In this document: positions 34,971-43,754 of the stretch, piece after piece
Layout of the letters: each line of letters starts with the position of its first letter
Numbering within the stretch: position 1 is the stretch's first letter
NCBI GenBank assembly: GCA_017480195.1
Contig: JAFVBE010000010.1
Location: forward strand, 1-45,061
DNA length: 45,061 bases
From: Lachnospiraceae bacterium
GTDB lineage: Bacteria > Bacillota > Clostridia > Lachnospirales > Lachnospiraceae
Direction: 5' to 3'
Translations under genes and position numbers: made by a program
The notes under the pieces: model-generated
What the model was told of the DNA's origin: nothing
What the model saw: only the letters and a program-made list of their open reading frames with translations
Database searches by the model: none

Positions 34971-36182
34971 ATGAGTAGTATGAAAACTATAACGATTTCA
35001 ACAGAAAACAGCGAGACATATTCTTCTATTTCAAACTTCTTTATTGACTTTTATATGACGGATGCAAATGGAGAGTTCGTGAAGGTATACTTATATCTTG
35101 TACGGTTATTAAACAAAAATTCCAACATCTCCATAGCTGATATAGCAGACCACTTTAATCTGACCGAAAAAGATATATGCCGGGCTATAAAATATTGGAT
35201 TTCAAAGGATGTAATAAAGCTTAATTATGACGGCAAGGGACACCTCAATGGTATTGTCCTTCTCCCACTTCACAATCCCGGCTCGGAGATTATGGTTCAT
35301 GATACAGATATGATGTCCATACTTATGGAAGATATTCCGGTAAATAGTTCTAATGAGAGTGTTGCTACCACGGAAGACATGATGAAAAAGCCACATTATA
35401 CTAAGGCTAAAAGTAATCATAAAATCTCTATCATTTCTTCGAGAGCTTTTTCCTCAGAGGACTATCCTGCGGACAAGGTAGAATTAACCGCACCACAAAA
35501 ACCGGTATTCTCCAAGGAGCTTCTTGACAGCAAGACGAATGATGATGATTGGGCTGACATAGTATATCAAGTCGAGACACTGTTTGGCAAACAGATATCA
35601 TCAAGAGATACTGAAACCTTACTATACATATATGATTCACTCAAGTTCAATATAGACCTGTTTGAATATCTGATAGAATATTGTGCAACAATGGGCAAAA
35701 AGAACTGCCGCTATATGGAAGCTGTTGCAATAGCATGGTATAAGGACGGCATAAGAACCCGTGAGGATGCTAAAGAGCAGTCATTAATAACCAATAGTAT
35801 AGCAAGAACCATATTTAAGACATTGGGCATCAGATACCATACATTAACCAATGTAGAACTTGGATTTATTAACACCTGGAACAAGGATTTCGGTTTCCCT
35901 GAGGAGATAATTAAAAAAGCTTGTGAAAAGGCAATTATAAACAATGCACCTAATTTTAGTTATATCAATGGTATACTGGACAATTGGAATAAAAACGGTA
36001 TACGCACCCTGACCGATATTGAAAATATGGACAAGCTTTATGCTGCCAAAAAACAAAACGCCCTTAAATCAGCCAACATTGACAAAACTAAAAATGGTTT
36101 TAATAATTTTCCGCAGACTAAGCTTGATGATAAATTAGACGAGATGGAAAAACTATTACTAAAAGAGGTTAATGCCAAATGA
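34971..36182 (+). CDS. DnaD/DnaB-type primosomal protein
   Basis: 403 aa. A helix-turn-helix domain at the N-terminus (FVKVYLYLVRLLNKNSNISIADIADHFNLTEKDICRAIKYW), then a disordered linker, then two DnaD-like helical domains; the last carries the family motif FSYINGILDNW (Y-x3-I-x3-W form), the part that binds ssDNA. In Firmicutes such proteins load the replicative helicase at origins and restart sites. Two ATG codons at 34971 and 34980 follow AAAAGGGGAA; the second is better spaced. The stop overlaps the dnaC-like gene by 4 bp, so translation is coupled. Confidence 0.85.
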   Translation: MSSMKTITISTENSETYSSISNFFIDFYMTDANGEFVKVYLYLVRLLNKNSNISIADIADHFNLTEKDICRAIKYWISKDVIKLNYDGKGHLNGIVLLPLHNPGSEIMVHDTDMMSILMEDIPVNSSNESVATTEDMMKKPHYTKAKSNHKISIISSRAFSSEDYPADKVELTAPQKPVFSKELLDSKTNDDDWADIVYQVETLFGKQISSRDTETLLYIYDSLKFNIDLFEYLIEYCATMGKKNCRYMEAVAIAWYKDGIRTREDAKEQSLITNSIARTIFKTLGIRYHTLTNVELGFINTWNKDFGFPEEIIKKACEKAIINNAPNFSYINGILDNWNKNGIRTLTDIENMDKLYAAKKQNALKSANIDKTKNGFNNFPQTKLDDKLDEMEKLLLKEVNAK

Positions 36183-37183
36183 CATACAAAAAACTTAGTA
36201 TTACAGACATTCAGCGTGATTATGACAAGACTCGTCAAAGAAACACACGAACAGAGAACGACAGGCAGGCTGAGATATATTCAAAACTGCCTCGTATAAA
36301 AGAGCTTGATGAAGAGATAAAGCTGTCATATCTAAATGCTGCCAGAATGGGCATTATGAATAAGGACGCAGAAGACATAGAACAATTAAAAGCCAAAGCG
36401 AAAGAATTAAGTCGTGAAAAAGCCTCGCTCCTTACATCTGCAGGATATCCCGATGACTATCTGTCACCTATATATGATTGTCCAATATGTCAGGATACAG
36501 GCTTTGTAAACCAACAGAAATGCTCCTGCTTCAGAGCGAAGATTATAGATGCATTATATCTACAGTCCAATATGCAGAATGTATTTAAAAAAGAGAATTT
36601 TGATACATTCAATACATCATATTACAGCAAGGAGGTACCGAATAACAAAGAGTACTCTCCTTATGACAATATCATAAGCGTGTTAGAGCGTGCACATAAT
36701 TTTGTAGATGCATTTGACAGTTCGAAAACTGCCGGAATATTGATATATGGCGAAACAGGCTTAGGCAAAACTTTTCTTACGAATTGTATTGCTAAAGAAT
36801 TATTGGATCGGGAACACAGTGTATTCTATCTGTCAACTAATGAGCTTTTTGACCGGATATTATCCAATTACATTATGAACAACAATACAGATTACGAAGA
36901 TTTATACAGATATCTATATAGCTGTGAGCTTCTTATAATCGACGATTTGGGTACTGAGCTTACAAATAATTTTGTCAGGTCAGAACTTTTTGAAATAATC
37001 AATAAAAGAGAGATATCAGAAAGAAAAACTCTTATCTCAACTAATTTGTCTATGAAAGATTTAAGAGACAGATATTCCGAAAGAATAATGTCACGTATAA
37101 TTGATAATTATACTGTGTTTAATATATATGGTGACAACATAAGGTACCAGAAAAGAAAAAACGCTATTAACCAAGCAAATTAA
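36179..37183 (+). CDS. DnaC/DnaI-like helicase loader
   Basis: 334 aa AAA+ ATPase. A zinc-type N-terminal part (YDCPICQDTGFVNQQKCSCFRAK, four Cys) precedes the ATPase domain: Walker A ILIYGETGLGKTFLTNC, Walker B LLIIDDLGTE, sensor LISTNLSMKDLRDRYSERIMSRI. It loads the replicative helicase; together with the gene before it this is the primosome pair. Overlap ATGA with the previous gene. Confidence 0.9.
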   Translation: MTYKKLSITDIQRDYDKTRQRNTRTENDRQAEIYSKLPRIKELDEEIKLSYLNAARMGIMNKDAEDIEQLKAKAKELSREKASLLTSAGYPDDYLSPIYDCPICQDTGFVNQQKCSCFRAKIIDALYLQSNMQNVFKKENFDTFNTSYYSKEVPNNKEYSPYDNIISVLERAHNFVDAFDSSKTAGILIYGETGLGKTFLTNCIAKELLDREHSVFYLSTNELFDRILSNYIMNNNTDYEDLYRYLYSCELLIIDDLGTELTNNFVRSELFEIINKREISERKTLISTNLSMKDLRDRYSERIMSRIIDNYTVFNIYGDNIRYQKRKNAINQAN

Positions 37184-37201
37184 ACTATGGAGGATAAGAG
37201 A

Positions 37202-38413
37202 ATGCCAGATTCAAGCAATCTAATCAATTTACCCGTTGGAAAATTAGGTATTATACCTTTGGAAAGCTCCACTACCTTAGGTGAGAAAATTGACAATTAC
37301 ATCGTAAGATGGAGAAAGGAAAGACACAACGAGCACAAGGACAACCTTACATTTACAGGTTATGATAAGGATTCATATATATTAGAAGCTTCCTGTCCAC
37401 GCTTTGGCTCAGGTGAAGCCAAAGGTATGCTCAAGGAATCCGTAAGAGGAACAGACCTTTATCTTTTGGTAGATGTCATAAATCATAGTATAGAATACTC
37501 TATCTGTGGTGTTAAAAACAAGATGTCACCTGATGATCATTACAGTGATTTAAAGAGAATTATAGCTGCCATCGGAAGCAAGGCTACCAAGCTTACAGTA
37601 ATTATGCCATTCTTATATGAGAGTAGACAGCATAAGCGTTCCGGTAGAGAATCTCTTGACTGTGCCGTAGCACTTCAGGAACTTGTGGCAATGGGTGTAG
37701 ATAATATTATCACCTTTGACGCACACGATCCAAGAGTTGTAAATGCAATTCCATGCTGTGGTTTTGAGAACATTATGCCTACCTATCAGTTCATCAAAAC
37801 CCTGCTCCGCACAACTCCTGATTTGGAGCTTGATAAAGAACATATTATGGTAATTAGTCCTGATGAAGGTGCAATGAACAGAGCAATTTACTTCGCCAAC
37901 CATCTCGGCGTAGATGTAGGTATGTTCTACAAGAGACGCGATTATACGACTATTGTAAATGGTAAGAACCCTATTATCGCACATGAATTCTTAGGTGATT
38001 CTGTAGAAGGCAAGGATGTAATCATCATAGATGATATAATTGCCTCCGGTGAAAGTATGTTAGATGTCGCAAAACAGCTAAAGGACAGAAAAGCAAGAAG
38101 AGTCTACTGTCTGGCTACATTCGGCTTATTTACAACAGGACTCGAAATCTTTGATGAATACCATCAGAAAGGTATCATAGAAAAGGTTATCACTACTAAC
38201 CTTACTTATCAAAGACCTGATTTGTTCGAGAAAGACTGGTATGAATCAGCAGACTTAAGCAAATATATTGCAATACTTATAGACCACTTAAATCACAATG
38301 CCTCTATAAGCTCCCTGCTTGACCAGTCAGAGCGTATCCAGGCGCGTATTCAGGAATATAAAAAGACCGGAACCATAACACCAAATTACAAGGCACCGGA
38401 ATTAACTGATTAA
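37202..38413 (+). CDS. prs: Ribose-phosphate pyrophosphokinase (long form)
   Basis: Makes PRPP from ribose 5-phosphate and ATP. About 403 aa, longer than the usual 315. Catalytic parts: PFLYESRQHKRSGRESLDCA, DAHDPRVVNAIP and the PRPP loop VIIIDDIIASGESMLDVAKQL. Extra length lies at the N-terminus and the end. ATG 37202 has GGAGGATAAG upstream; an in-frame ATG at 37187 lies before it without a site. In the primosome operon. Confidence 0.92.
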   Translation: MPDSSNLINLPVGKLGIIPLESSTTLGEKIDNYIVRWRKERHNEHKDNLTFTGYDKDSYILEASCPRFGSGEAKGMLKESVRGTDLYLLVDVINHSIEYSICGVKNKMSPDDHYSDLKRIIAAIGSKATKLTVIMPFLYESRQHKRSGRESLDCAVALQELVAMGVDNIITFDAHDPRVVNAIPCCGFENIMPTYQFIKTLLRTTPDLELDKEHIMVISPDEGAMNRAIYFANHLGVDVGMFYKRRDYTTIVNGKNPIIAHEFLGDSVEGKDVIIIDDIIASGESMLDVAKQLKDRKARRVYCLATFGLFTTGLEIFDEYHQKGIIEKVITTNLTYQRPDLFEKDWYESADLSKYIAILIDHLNHNASISSLLDQSERIQARIQEYKKTGTITPNYKAPELTD

Positions 38414-38423
38414 TTATCATTTT

Positions 38424-38453
38424 ATAAGGGCGTGGTATTTACCACGCCCTTAT
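38424..38453 (+). terminator. Terminator of prs
   Basis: A 13-bp perfect stem (ATAAGGGCGTGGT/ACCACGCCCTTAT) with a 4-nt loop. The T-run after it is weak. It also lies 46 bp beyond the spoIIID stop on the other strand and may serve both. Confidence 0.8.
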
Positions 38454-38498
38454 CTGTATTAAATATCTTCATACCGGAAATAATTTTAAAAGGTTCTA

Positions 38499-38756
38499 TC
38501 ATCCGATATTTGAACGACTGTATTTATCACGCGTGGCAAGTCCACCGCGTATGTGTCGTTCAGATTTGTTGACATCAAGAACCTTGCGTACATTTTGAGC
38601 AAGTGCAGGATTAATCTTAGGCAGCCTGTCCGCAGCATCCTTATGTGCAGTTGATTTGCTTACTCCGAATTCTTTTGCTGCCTGTCTTACGGTAGCATTA
38701 TTGGCAACTATGTATTCTCCTATATTCAGTACCCTCTCCTCAATATATTCTCTCAA
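38499..38756 (-). CDS. spoIIID: Sporulation transcription factor SpoIIID
   Basis: A mother-cell regulator of sporulation. 85 aa. REYIEERVLNIGEYIVANNATVRQAAKEFGVSKSTAHKDAADRLPKINPALAQNVRKVLD matches the SpoIIID layout, including the helix-turn-helix (VRQAAKEFGVSKSTAHKD), then HIRGGLATRDKY. I choose TTG 38756 because GAGGAA lies 8 bases upstream and the protein then begins like B. subtilis SpoIIID; a TTG at 38771 has no site. The presence of this gene suggests the organism can sporulate or recently could. Confidence 0.95.
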   Translation of the reverse strand: MREYIEERVLNIGEYIVANNATVRQAAKEFGVSKSTAHKDAADRLPKINPALAQNVRKVLDVNKSERHIRGGLATRDKYSRSNIG

Positions 38757-38899
38757 TATTAATTTCCTCAAATAATCTCATTTTTACAGTTTATGCAATG
38801 GAATTATCTGATAGTACATTTTATAGTATTTAAAATATCTCAAGGTTGTGATAGAATTATATTAACATTTTAATTTTTGTAAAATTGCGGGGTAATATC

Positions 38900-39709
38900 T
38901 TGAGAAGAAAAAGAAAAATCATTTTTGCCGCAGCATTGATATTTTTAACTGTTATAATATGTGGCAGTGTATTTTTTATAAAACACAAAAAGAAAAAGAA
39001 AGAAGAACCTGCAAAGGCTTCATTTGAAGTTAATGGTCTTACATTTGATTTCTCAATAGAATCCTTTGCTCGCATCAATTCAGAAACAGGTGAAGTAACC
39101 ATACCCACTGTAGAATTTCCGGAGAATCCTGATAAGGTCGAGCTGACACTCGAACTAATCTACCAAAACCCTGAGTATCCTGCCGGATGTGAAGCCATAG
39201 CGCTTACAATGCTTCTTAATTATTACGGTTATAATCTTGATAAAAGCACCATAATTAATGACTATCTCATATATTCTGAAGAAAATTATATACAAGGGTA
39301 TAAGGGCAAGCCTGATATATCTCCAGGCGGAGGCTGTTATGCTCCTGCGATAACCAATACAACCAACAGATTTTTAATTGAGAAAAAAAGCAATTATATT
39401 GCCAAAAATATAAGCGGGACAGAATTAACAGATTTATTCCCATACATCGCACAGGGATATCCCGTGTTAGTATGGACTACAGTCGGACTTAATCCATGCC
39501 GTAAAGCATCTTATATTTACAAATATGGCGATACTGAATACACATGGGTTTATAATGAGCATTGTGTAGTACTGACAGGCTACGATTTAAACGAAAATAC
39601 AGTAACGGTATATGATTCCATAGACGGGATAATAACTCATGACACAACTGATTTTCAAACTATATATAATGATATGTGGAAGATGTGCGTGGTACTTGAA
39701 CCAAGGTAG
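38900..39709 (+). CDS. Membrane-anchored C39-like peptidase
   Basis: About 269 aa. A basic start (LRRKRKIIFAAALIFLTVIICGSVFFI) is a membrane anchor; a Lys-rich spacer follows. The peptidase C39-like domain has the catalytic Cys in YPAGCEAIALTMLLNYYG, a Gly-rich SPGGGCYAPAIT and the His in NEHCVVLTGYD, then VYDSIDG (Asp). Probably cleaves peptides outside the cell; no leader-exporting ABC domain is attached. The probable start is TTG 38900, preceded by GGGGT at 7 bases; an earlier TTG at 38885 lacks a site. Confidence 0.85.
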   Translation: MRRKRKIIFAAALIFLTVIICGSVFFIKHKKKKKEEPAKASFEVNGLTFDFSIESFARINSETGEVTIPTVEFPENPDKVELTLELIYQNPEYPAGCEAIALTMLLNYYGYNLDKSTIINDYLIYSEENYIQGYKGKPDISPGGGCYAPAITNTTNRFLIEKKSNYIAKNISGTELTDLFPYIAQGYPVLVWTTVGLNPCRKASYIYKYGDTEYTWVYNEHCVVLTGYDLNENTVTVYDSIDGIITHDTTDFQTIYNDMWKMCVVLEPR

Positions 39710-39738
39710 ATGTCCCACTGTATAATGCATAAATTATC

Positions 39739-39785
39739 AGAAGGTCAACGACAATCTGCAATCAATTTGTTGTCGTTGACCTTCT
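39739..39785. terminator. Bidirectional terminator between convergent genes
   Basis: A 16-bp perfect stem (AGAAGGTCAACGACAA/TTGTCGTTGACCTTCT) with a 15-nt loop, between the C39-like gene (+) and the gene at 39827 (-). No strong T-run. Confidence 0.75.
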
Positions 39786-39826
39786 ATCAATTTCTACGCT
39801 GTATAATGTGTCTAATTAATTATATA

Positions 39827-40903
39827 TTAGTCTACGGTTACGAATACATTTACTGCTTTACCTGTCGTAGCATCTTTAATAGTTATTGTGGTTGAGCCTG
39901 ATGAAACCGGTGTAACACTAAGTGTTGCAACTAATTCCAAATCTCCGAATATTTCCCATTCACCAGTCCACTCACAGGATACAACTCCCGGATTCGCAGC
40001 ATCAACCTCGAAATCCACACCATCCTCAGACGGGCAGAACACCTTTATCTGCTTTACATCACTTCCGCTTATATGAAGCACTGTATCACTTACAAATATT
40101 TCTGAGCTTCCCTGACCGATTGCTGTTGTATTAAAGAAATTAATTAAAGAATCGTATGCTGAATATGCTCCTACAGATTCTGCATAACCATCAATCTGTG
40201 CCTGCAGATCACTATTACTCGACTCAAGATCTGCAATCTGTGACTTGTAGTCTTCTATGTCGCCATCCTTATCATCAAGCTGTGCCTCGTAATCATCAGT
40301 CAAATCTGCCTTATCTATCTCTAACTGTTCCTTTTCAGCTTTAAGGGCATCAATCTTCTTATTATAGTGAAGATAACCCCATACGCCTACTCCCGCCATA
40401 CCAAGTATCAATATAATTGATATAACTATGTAAGCTATTACTCCACCACCTAATTTACCCTTCTTTTCCTTAGGTTCTTTTGGCTGCTTTGGTGGTTTTT
40501 GTGCCTTTGCAGGCTTTTGCTGTGCCCCCTGTGGCACTGCTCCCTGTGGTGCCATACCCTGTGGTGCCATACCCTGCGGAGCCATACCCTGCGGTGCCAT
40601 ACCTTGTGGTGCTATGCCCTGTGGCATCATACCTTGTGGGCGCTGATTCTGTGGCGCCTCCATCCCCTGTGGTGCACCTATAGGAGAAGCATTCTGCTTC
40701 GGATTTTCCTGTAATGAATCTATCGCCTTATCCTTTTGCTGCTCTACAGCTGACGCGGCTTTCTCAGCATCCTCTTTAAGCATATCAGCAGTAAGTACTG
40801 TAGTACTTTCTTCGCTTTTATCATTATTAAGCATATCAGCAGTAAGCACTGTCGTGCTTTCCTCACTAATATCCTCTTTAACAACTTCATCCTTTTCTTC
40901 CAT
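39827..40903 (-). CDS. Membrane protein with TTVL motifs, PQGMA repeats and coiled coil
   Basis: 358 aa, modular. Residues 12-43: two near-identical copies of EESTTVLTADML. Residues 90-125: Pro/Gln/Gly/Met/Ala repeats (PQGMA). A Lys/Pro stretch (KPPKQPKEPKEKK) precedes one membrane helix (residues 155-178, GVIAYIVISIILILGMAGVGVWGYL). Then a coiled coil of about 60 residues rich in Asp/Leu/Lys, and an extracellular C-terminal domain of about 110 residues that looks Ig-like (beta pattern, ITIKDATTGKAVNVFVTVD). T-T-V-L motifs resemble targets of Ser/Thr kinases recognised by FHA domains, as in GarA-type regulators. Function unknown. Own promoter. Confidence 0.8.
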   Translation of the reverse strand: MEEKDEVVKEDISEESTTVLTADMLNNDKSEESTTVLTADMLKEDAEKAASAVEQQKDKAIDSLQENPKQNASPIGAPQGMEAPQNQRPQGMMPQGIAPQGMAPQGMAPQGMAPQGMAPQGAVPQGAQQKPAKAQKPPKQPKEPKEKKGKLGGGVIAYIVISIILILGMAGVGVWGYLHYNKKIDALKAEKEQLEIDKADLTDDYEAQLDDKDGDIEDYKSQIADLESSNSDLQAQIDGYAESVGAYSAYDSLINFFNTTAIGQGSSEIFVSDTVLHISGSDVKQIKVFCPSEDGVDFEVDAANPGVVSCEWTGEWEIFGDLELVATLSVTPVSSGSTTITIKDATTGKAVNVFVTVD

Positions 40904-40936
40904 AACATACCTCCAATTAAATAATTGTATAGCTAT

Positions 40937-40964
40937 ATTTTACTGCAAAATCGTAAACTGTCAA
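40937..40964 (-). promoter_or_regulatory. Promoter of the TTVL-motif gene
   Basis: On the minus strand TTGACA (40964-40959), a 16-bp spacer and TAAAAT (40942-40937). Confidence 0.6.
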
Positions 40965-40978
40965 TTAAAAAATAAAAA

Positions 40979-41012
40979 GAGGTTGAATAATGTGATAGAT
41001 ATATCCAACCTC
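40979..41012 (-). terminator. Terminator of the amino acid ABC operon
   Basis: GAGGTTG/CAACCTC stem with a long loop, followed on the minus strand by TTTTTATTTTTT. It lies 17 bp after the ATPase stop. Confidence 0.85.
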
Positions 41013-41028
41013 ATATATTAACCATTTA

Positions 41029-41796
41029 TTAATGCTTTAATTTTCCTAAAAATTCCTGCATACGAGGATTATCTGAATTAAACACCTCTTCCGGCGTTCC
41101 CTGCACTGCAATTACGCCTTTATCCATAAAGATAATCCTGTTGGAAATATTCTTAGCAAAGGACATCTCATGAGTAACTATAACCATAGTCATCTTCTCC
41201 TCTGCGAGAGATTTTATAACCTTAAGGACCTCACCTGTAAGCTCCGGGTCAAGCGCAGAGGTTGGTTCATCAAAGAATAAAACCTTAGGCTTAAGCGCCA
41301 ATGCTCTGGCTATGGCAACACGCTGCTGCTGTCCACCTGATAATTGTGACGGATAATAATCCTCCTTATCCGATAGTCCCATCTTAGAAAGCAATGCCCG
41401 CGCCTCCTCTATAACCTCATGTCTATCTCTTTTCTGAACATGTATAGGAGCATCAATTAAATTCTGCATAACAGACTTATGCGGAAAAAGATTAAAATTC
41501 TGAAATACAAGTCCGAAGTATTTCTTAATCTCCTTAAGCTTCGCCGGCTTTGCATAGCTTACAACGCCATCCTTAGCACTTGCAGCCTCCTCGCCCATAT
41601 ACTTTAATGAACCTGAGTCCATGGTCTCAAGCATGGTAGCAATTCTAAGCAGCGTTGACTTACCCGAACCAGATGGACCTATGATAGACAGGACCTCTCC
41701 CTCTTCCACCTTAATGGATATATCCTCTAAAACCTGAAGGTCGCCAAATGATTTTTTTATATTGTTCATTTCAAGATATGTACTTATCTCACTCAT
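41029..41796 (-). CDS. Polar amino acid ABC transporter, ATP-binding subunit
   Basis: 255 aa. Walker [21 protein letters not shown], signature [21 protein letters not shown], Walker [22 protein letters not shown]-loop [11 protein letters not shown]. Layout fits the glutamine/cystine-type ATPases (GlnQ group). The insertion [19 protein letters not shown] near residue 60 is slightly long. It is 14 bp after the permease, last in the operon. Confidence 0.95.
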   Translation of the reverse strand: MSEISTYLEMNNIKKSFGDLQVLEDISIKVEEGEVLSIIGPSGSGKSTLLRIATMLETMDSGSLKYMGEEAASAKDGVVSYAKPAKLKEIKKYFGLVFQNFNLFPHKSVMQNLIDAPIHVQKRDRHEVIEEARALLSKMGLSDKEDYYPSQLSGGQQQRVAIARALALKPKVLFFDEPTSALDPELTGEVLKVIKSLAEEKMTMVIVTHEMSFAKNISNRIIFMDKGVIAVQGTPEEVFNSDNPRMQEFLGKLKH

Positions 41797-41810
41797 TTAT
41801 TAACCTCCAT

Positions 41811-42455
41811 TTAATAATATGCAAGTCTTTTTTCCAGTCTTCGCATAACAAATGATACAAGCAGATTAAACACATAGTAAAATAACGCTGCTACTGCAAA
41901 TGGTACAAGCGTAACATTTGCCGAAGCAATCTGCTTTGCAATCGTGAACATTTCCACATACGATACCGTAAACGCAAGAGAGGTATCCTTCACAAGTGTT
42001 ATTACTTCATTTGTAACCGCCGGAAGTATAACTCTTATGACCTGCGGAAGAATAATCGTAAAAAAGGTCTGAACCTTATTATATCCTAAGATATGTGCCG
42101 CCTCATACTGTCCCACAGGTATAGCATTCATTCCCGAACGATAAATCTCAGCAAAATATGCTGCATAATTAATCGAAAATCCAATAATAATTGCAGGAAA
42201 TCTCCAATCATTTATGGATATACCGGCCAGAAAATACGGTCCGTAAAGAACCACCATTAGCTGAAGCATAAGCGGCGTTCCTCTCAAAACGGATATTATA
42301 AAGCCCGTTATCCCACTCAGTATTTTATTCTTGGACATACGCCCGAATGCTACAATCCATCCGAGTGGAAGTGCAAACAACAGTGTAAGTGCAAAAATCA
42401 ATATTGTTGAAAGCATTCCGACAGAGATTTTCTCAAGCATGGTTAAAAAATCCAT
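41811..42455 (-). CDS. Polar amino acid ABC transporter, permease subunit
   Basis: 214 aa with about five membrane segments. The typical HisM/GlnP signature is present: FIISVLRGTPLMLQLMVVLYGPYF, SINYAAYFAEIYRSGMNAIPVGQYEAAHILGYNKVQTFFTIILPQVIRVILPAVTNEVITLVKDTSL. AGGAGTAG precedes ATG 42455. Second gene of the operon. Confidence 0.95.
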   Translation of the reverse strand: MDFLTMLEKISVGMLSTILIFALTLLFALPLGWIVAFGRMSKNKILSGITGFIISVLRGTPLMLQLMVVLYGPYFLAGISINDWRFPAIIIGFSINYAAYFAEIYRSGMNAIPVGQYEAAHILGYNKVQTFFTIILPQVIRVILPAVTNEVITLVKDTSLAFTVSYVEMFTIAKQIASANVTLVPFAVAALFYYVFNLLVSFVMRRLEKRLAYY

Positions 42456-42501
42456 ATACTACTCCTAAAATATTCTAATCAAGTCATATTTAATCTTCAA
42501 A

Positions 42502-43293
42502 TTATGGTTCAAGACAAGTCATATCCGACAAGCCATACTTCTCTGCAAGTTCGTCGAACTTACCATTTGACTTTAACTCCTTTAAAGCAGAATTAACCTT
42601 ATCACGCGTATCAGTATTACCCAGCTTAAATCCAACACCATACTGTTCTGAATTAAGGTGTTCATCAAGGATTATAAACTCATCTCCACGACCACTTATC
42701 TGATACTGGGCTACGCCTATATCCATTGCAACAGCATCGACAGAACCTGCCTGAAGCTCAATAAATGCAGTATTATAATCAGCAAACTCCTGAAGCTTCT
42801 TAAAGGTATCAGCCAAATCCTTCTGACCCTCTTCATCAGACAAAAGCTCAAGTGCAGCAGAGGCAGCCTGCACACCAACCACCTTATCTGACAGATCTGA
42901 CAGACTATTTATACCAGCATCCGACTTAACAACTATTACCTGGCTGTTGTCAACATAAGGAACTGACCACTCATAATCATCCTCTCGTCCGTTGATTGTA
43001 AAACCATTCCATATACAATCGATAGAGCCTGAATTAAGCTCATTATCCTTATTATCCCATGCAATAGGCTGTTTTTTAAGCTCCCATCCATTAATCTTGC
43101 AGACTTCCTCTGCAAGTTCAAGGTCAAAGCCTGTATACTCACCATTCTCATCCATATAACCATATGGCGGATACTCTGCATCAAAACCAACTGTGAAGGT
43201 CTTAGTCTCTTCCTTTTTTCCACAGCCCGTCAGTAAAGCTGCAACAGTACCTACAGCAAGCAGACCACATATTATTCTCTTCTTTAATTTCAT
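42502..43293 (-). CDS. Polar amino acid ABC transporter, substrate-binding lipoprotein
   Basis: 263 aa. Lipoprotein signal with lipobox LLTGCGKKEE. The mature part is the type II binding fold: FTVGFDAEYPPYGYMDENGEYTGFDLELAEEVCK, DCIWNGFTINGRE, SVPYVDNSQVIVVKSD and VAMDIGVAQYQI. The ligand is a polar amino acid, not further assigned. Downstream are the permease and ATPase. A copy of the dispersed promoter-bearing repeat (43372-43420) lies upstream and may drive the operon. Confidence 0.95.
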   Translation of the reverse strand: MKLKKRIICGLLAVGTVAALLTGCGKKEETKTFTVGFDAEYPPYGYMDENGEYTGFDLELAEEVCKINGWELKKQPIAWDNKDNELNSGSIDCIWNGFTINGREDDYEWSVPYVDNSQVIVVKSDAGINSLSDLSDKVVGVQAASAALELLSDEEGQKDLADTFKKLQEFADYNTAFIELQAGSVDAVAMDIGVAQYQISGRGDEFIILDEHLNSEQYGVGFKLGNTDTRDKVNSALKELKSNGKFDELAEKYGLSDMTCLEP

Positions 43294-43368
43294 TGTTCTC
43301 TCTCCTTATAATTTATTTTGCTATCGTGATAACTAATTAGCACACTAAAGTGTACAAACCACCGATTC

Positions 43369-43420
43369 ATTGTACCACAATAAAGTGAGCCAAGCAAGCA
43401 TGAAGTGCTTATTTGACAAG
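43369..43420 (-). repeat. Third copy of the 49-bp repeat with promoter-like sequence
   Basis: 43372-43420 matches 16051-16099 with about four differences. On the minus strand it gives TTGCTT (-35), a 17-bp spacer and TACAAT (43374-43369), about 75 bp before the binding-protein gene. The hairpin is weakened by one mismatch (AAGCAT-GAA-GTGCTT). Confidence 0.85.
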
Positions 43421-43564
43421 CTTTCTCTCATCTTGACAGACTTTTCCCTGCCATAACCTTTTCTTATTATTTCAACTATATTGAAGATTGTATTACAAAA
43501 ATTATTAAACGCAATAAAGATATAAAAATATATGGTGAATATCATTTTCTAAAAGTAATAATCG

Positions 43565-43609
43565 TGTCATTTTTATGTAAACTTGAGTCAATTATGTAAA
43601 CAAATGACA
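43565..43609. promoter_or_regulatory. Nested repeats upstream of the BlaI-type gene
   Basis: An inverted pair TGTCATTT (43565-43572) / AAATGACA (43602-43609) encloses two direct ATGTAAAC copies (43575-43582, 43594-43601; period 19). It could be an operator of the downstream regulator; the layout is not the classical BlaI box. Confidence 0.45.
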
Positions 43610-43754
43610 ATATTTATATATTATTGTAAAACCTGCTATAAATGTCGAATTTTAAGGATATTATTAAGATAAAAAACGATTGACTATAATGATGAAATTA
43701 TATATACTTAATAGGAAATTTATTTCACAAAATAAAAAAAGGAGGTGTTTATCT

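Larger units (their letters stand above)
43294..43754. other. Spacer between the divergent ABC operon and the BlaI-type regulator
   Basis: 461 bp without a gene. It contains the third copy of the dispersed repeat (43372-43420) and, at 43565-43609, a pair of inverted and direct repeats. The remaining AT-rich sequence shows nothing else that I can support. Confidence 0.6.

Noticed and set aside
40480-40714. Pro/Val- or Cys/Trp-rich frames on the plus strand within the TTVL-motif gene
   Set aside because: They are shadows of the PQGMA codon repeats on the other strand.
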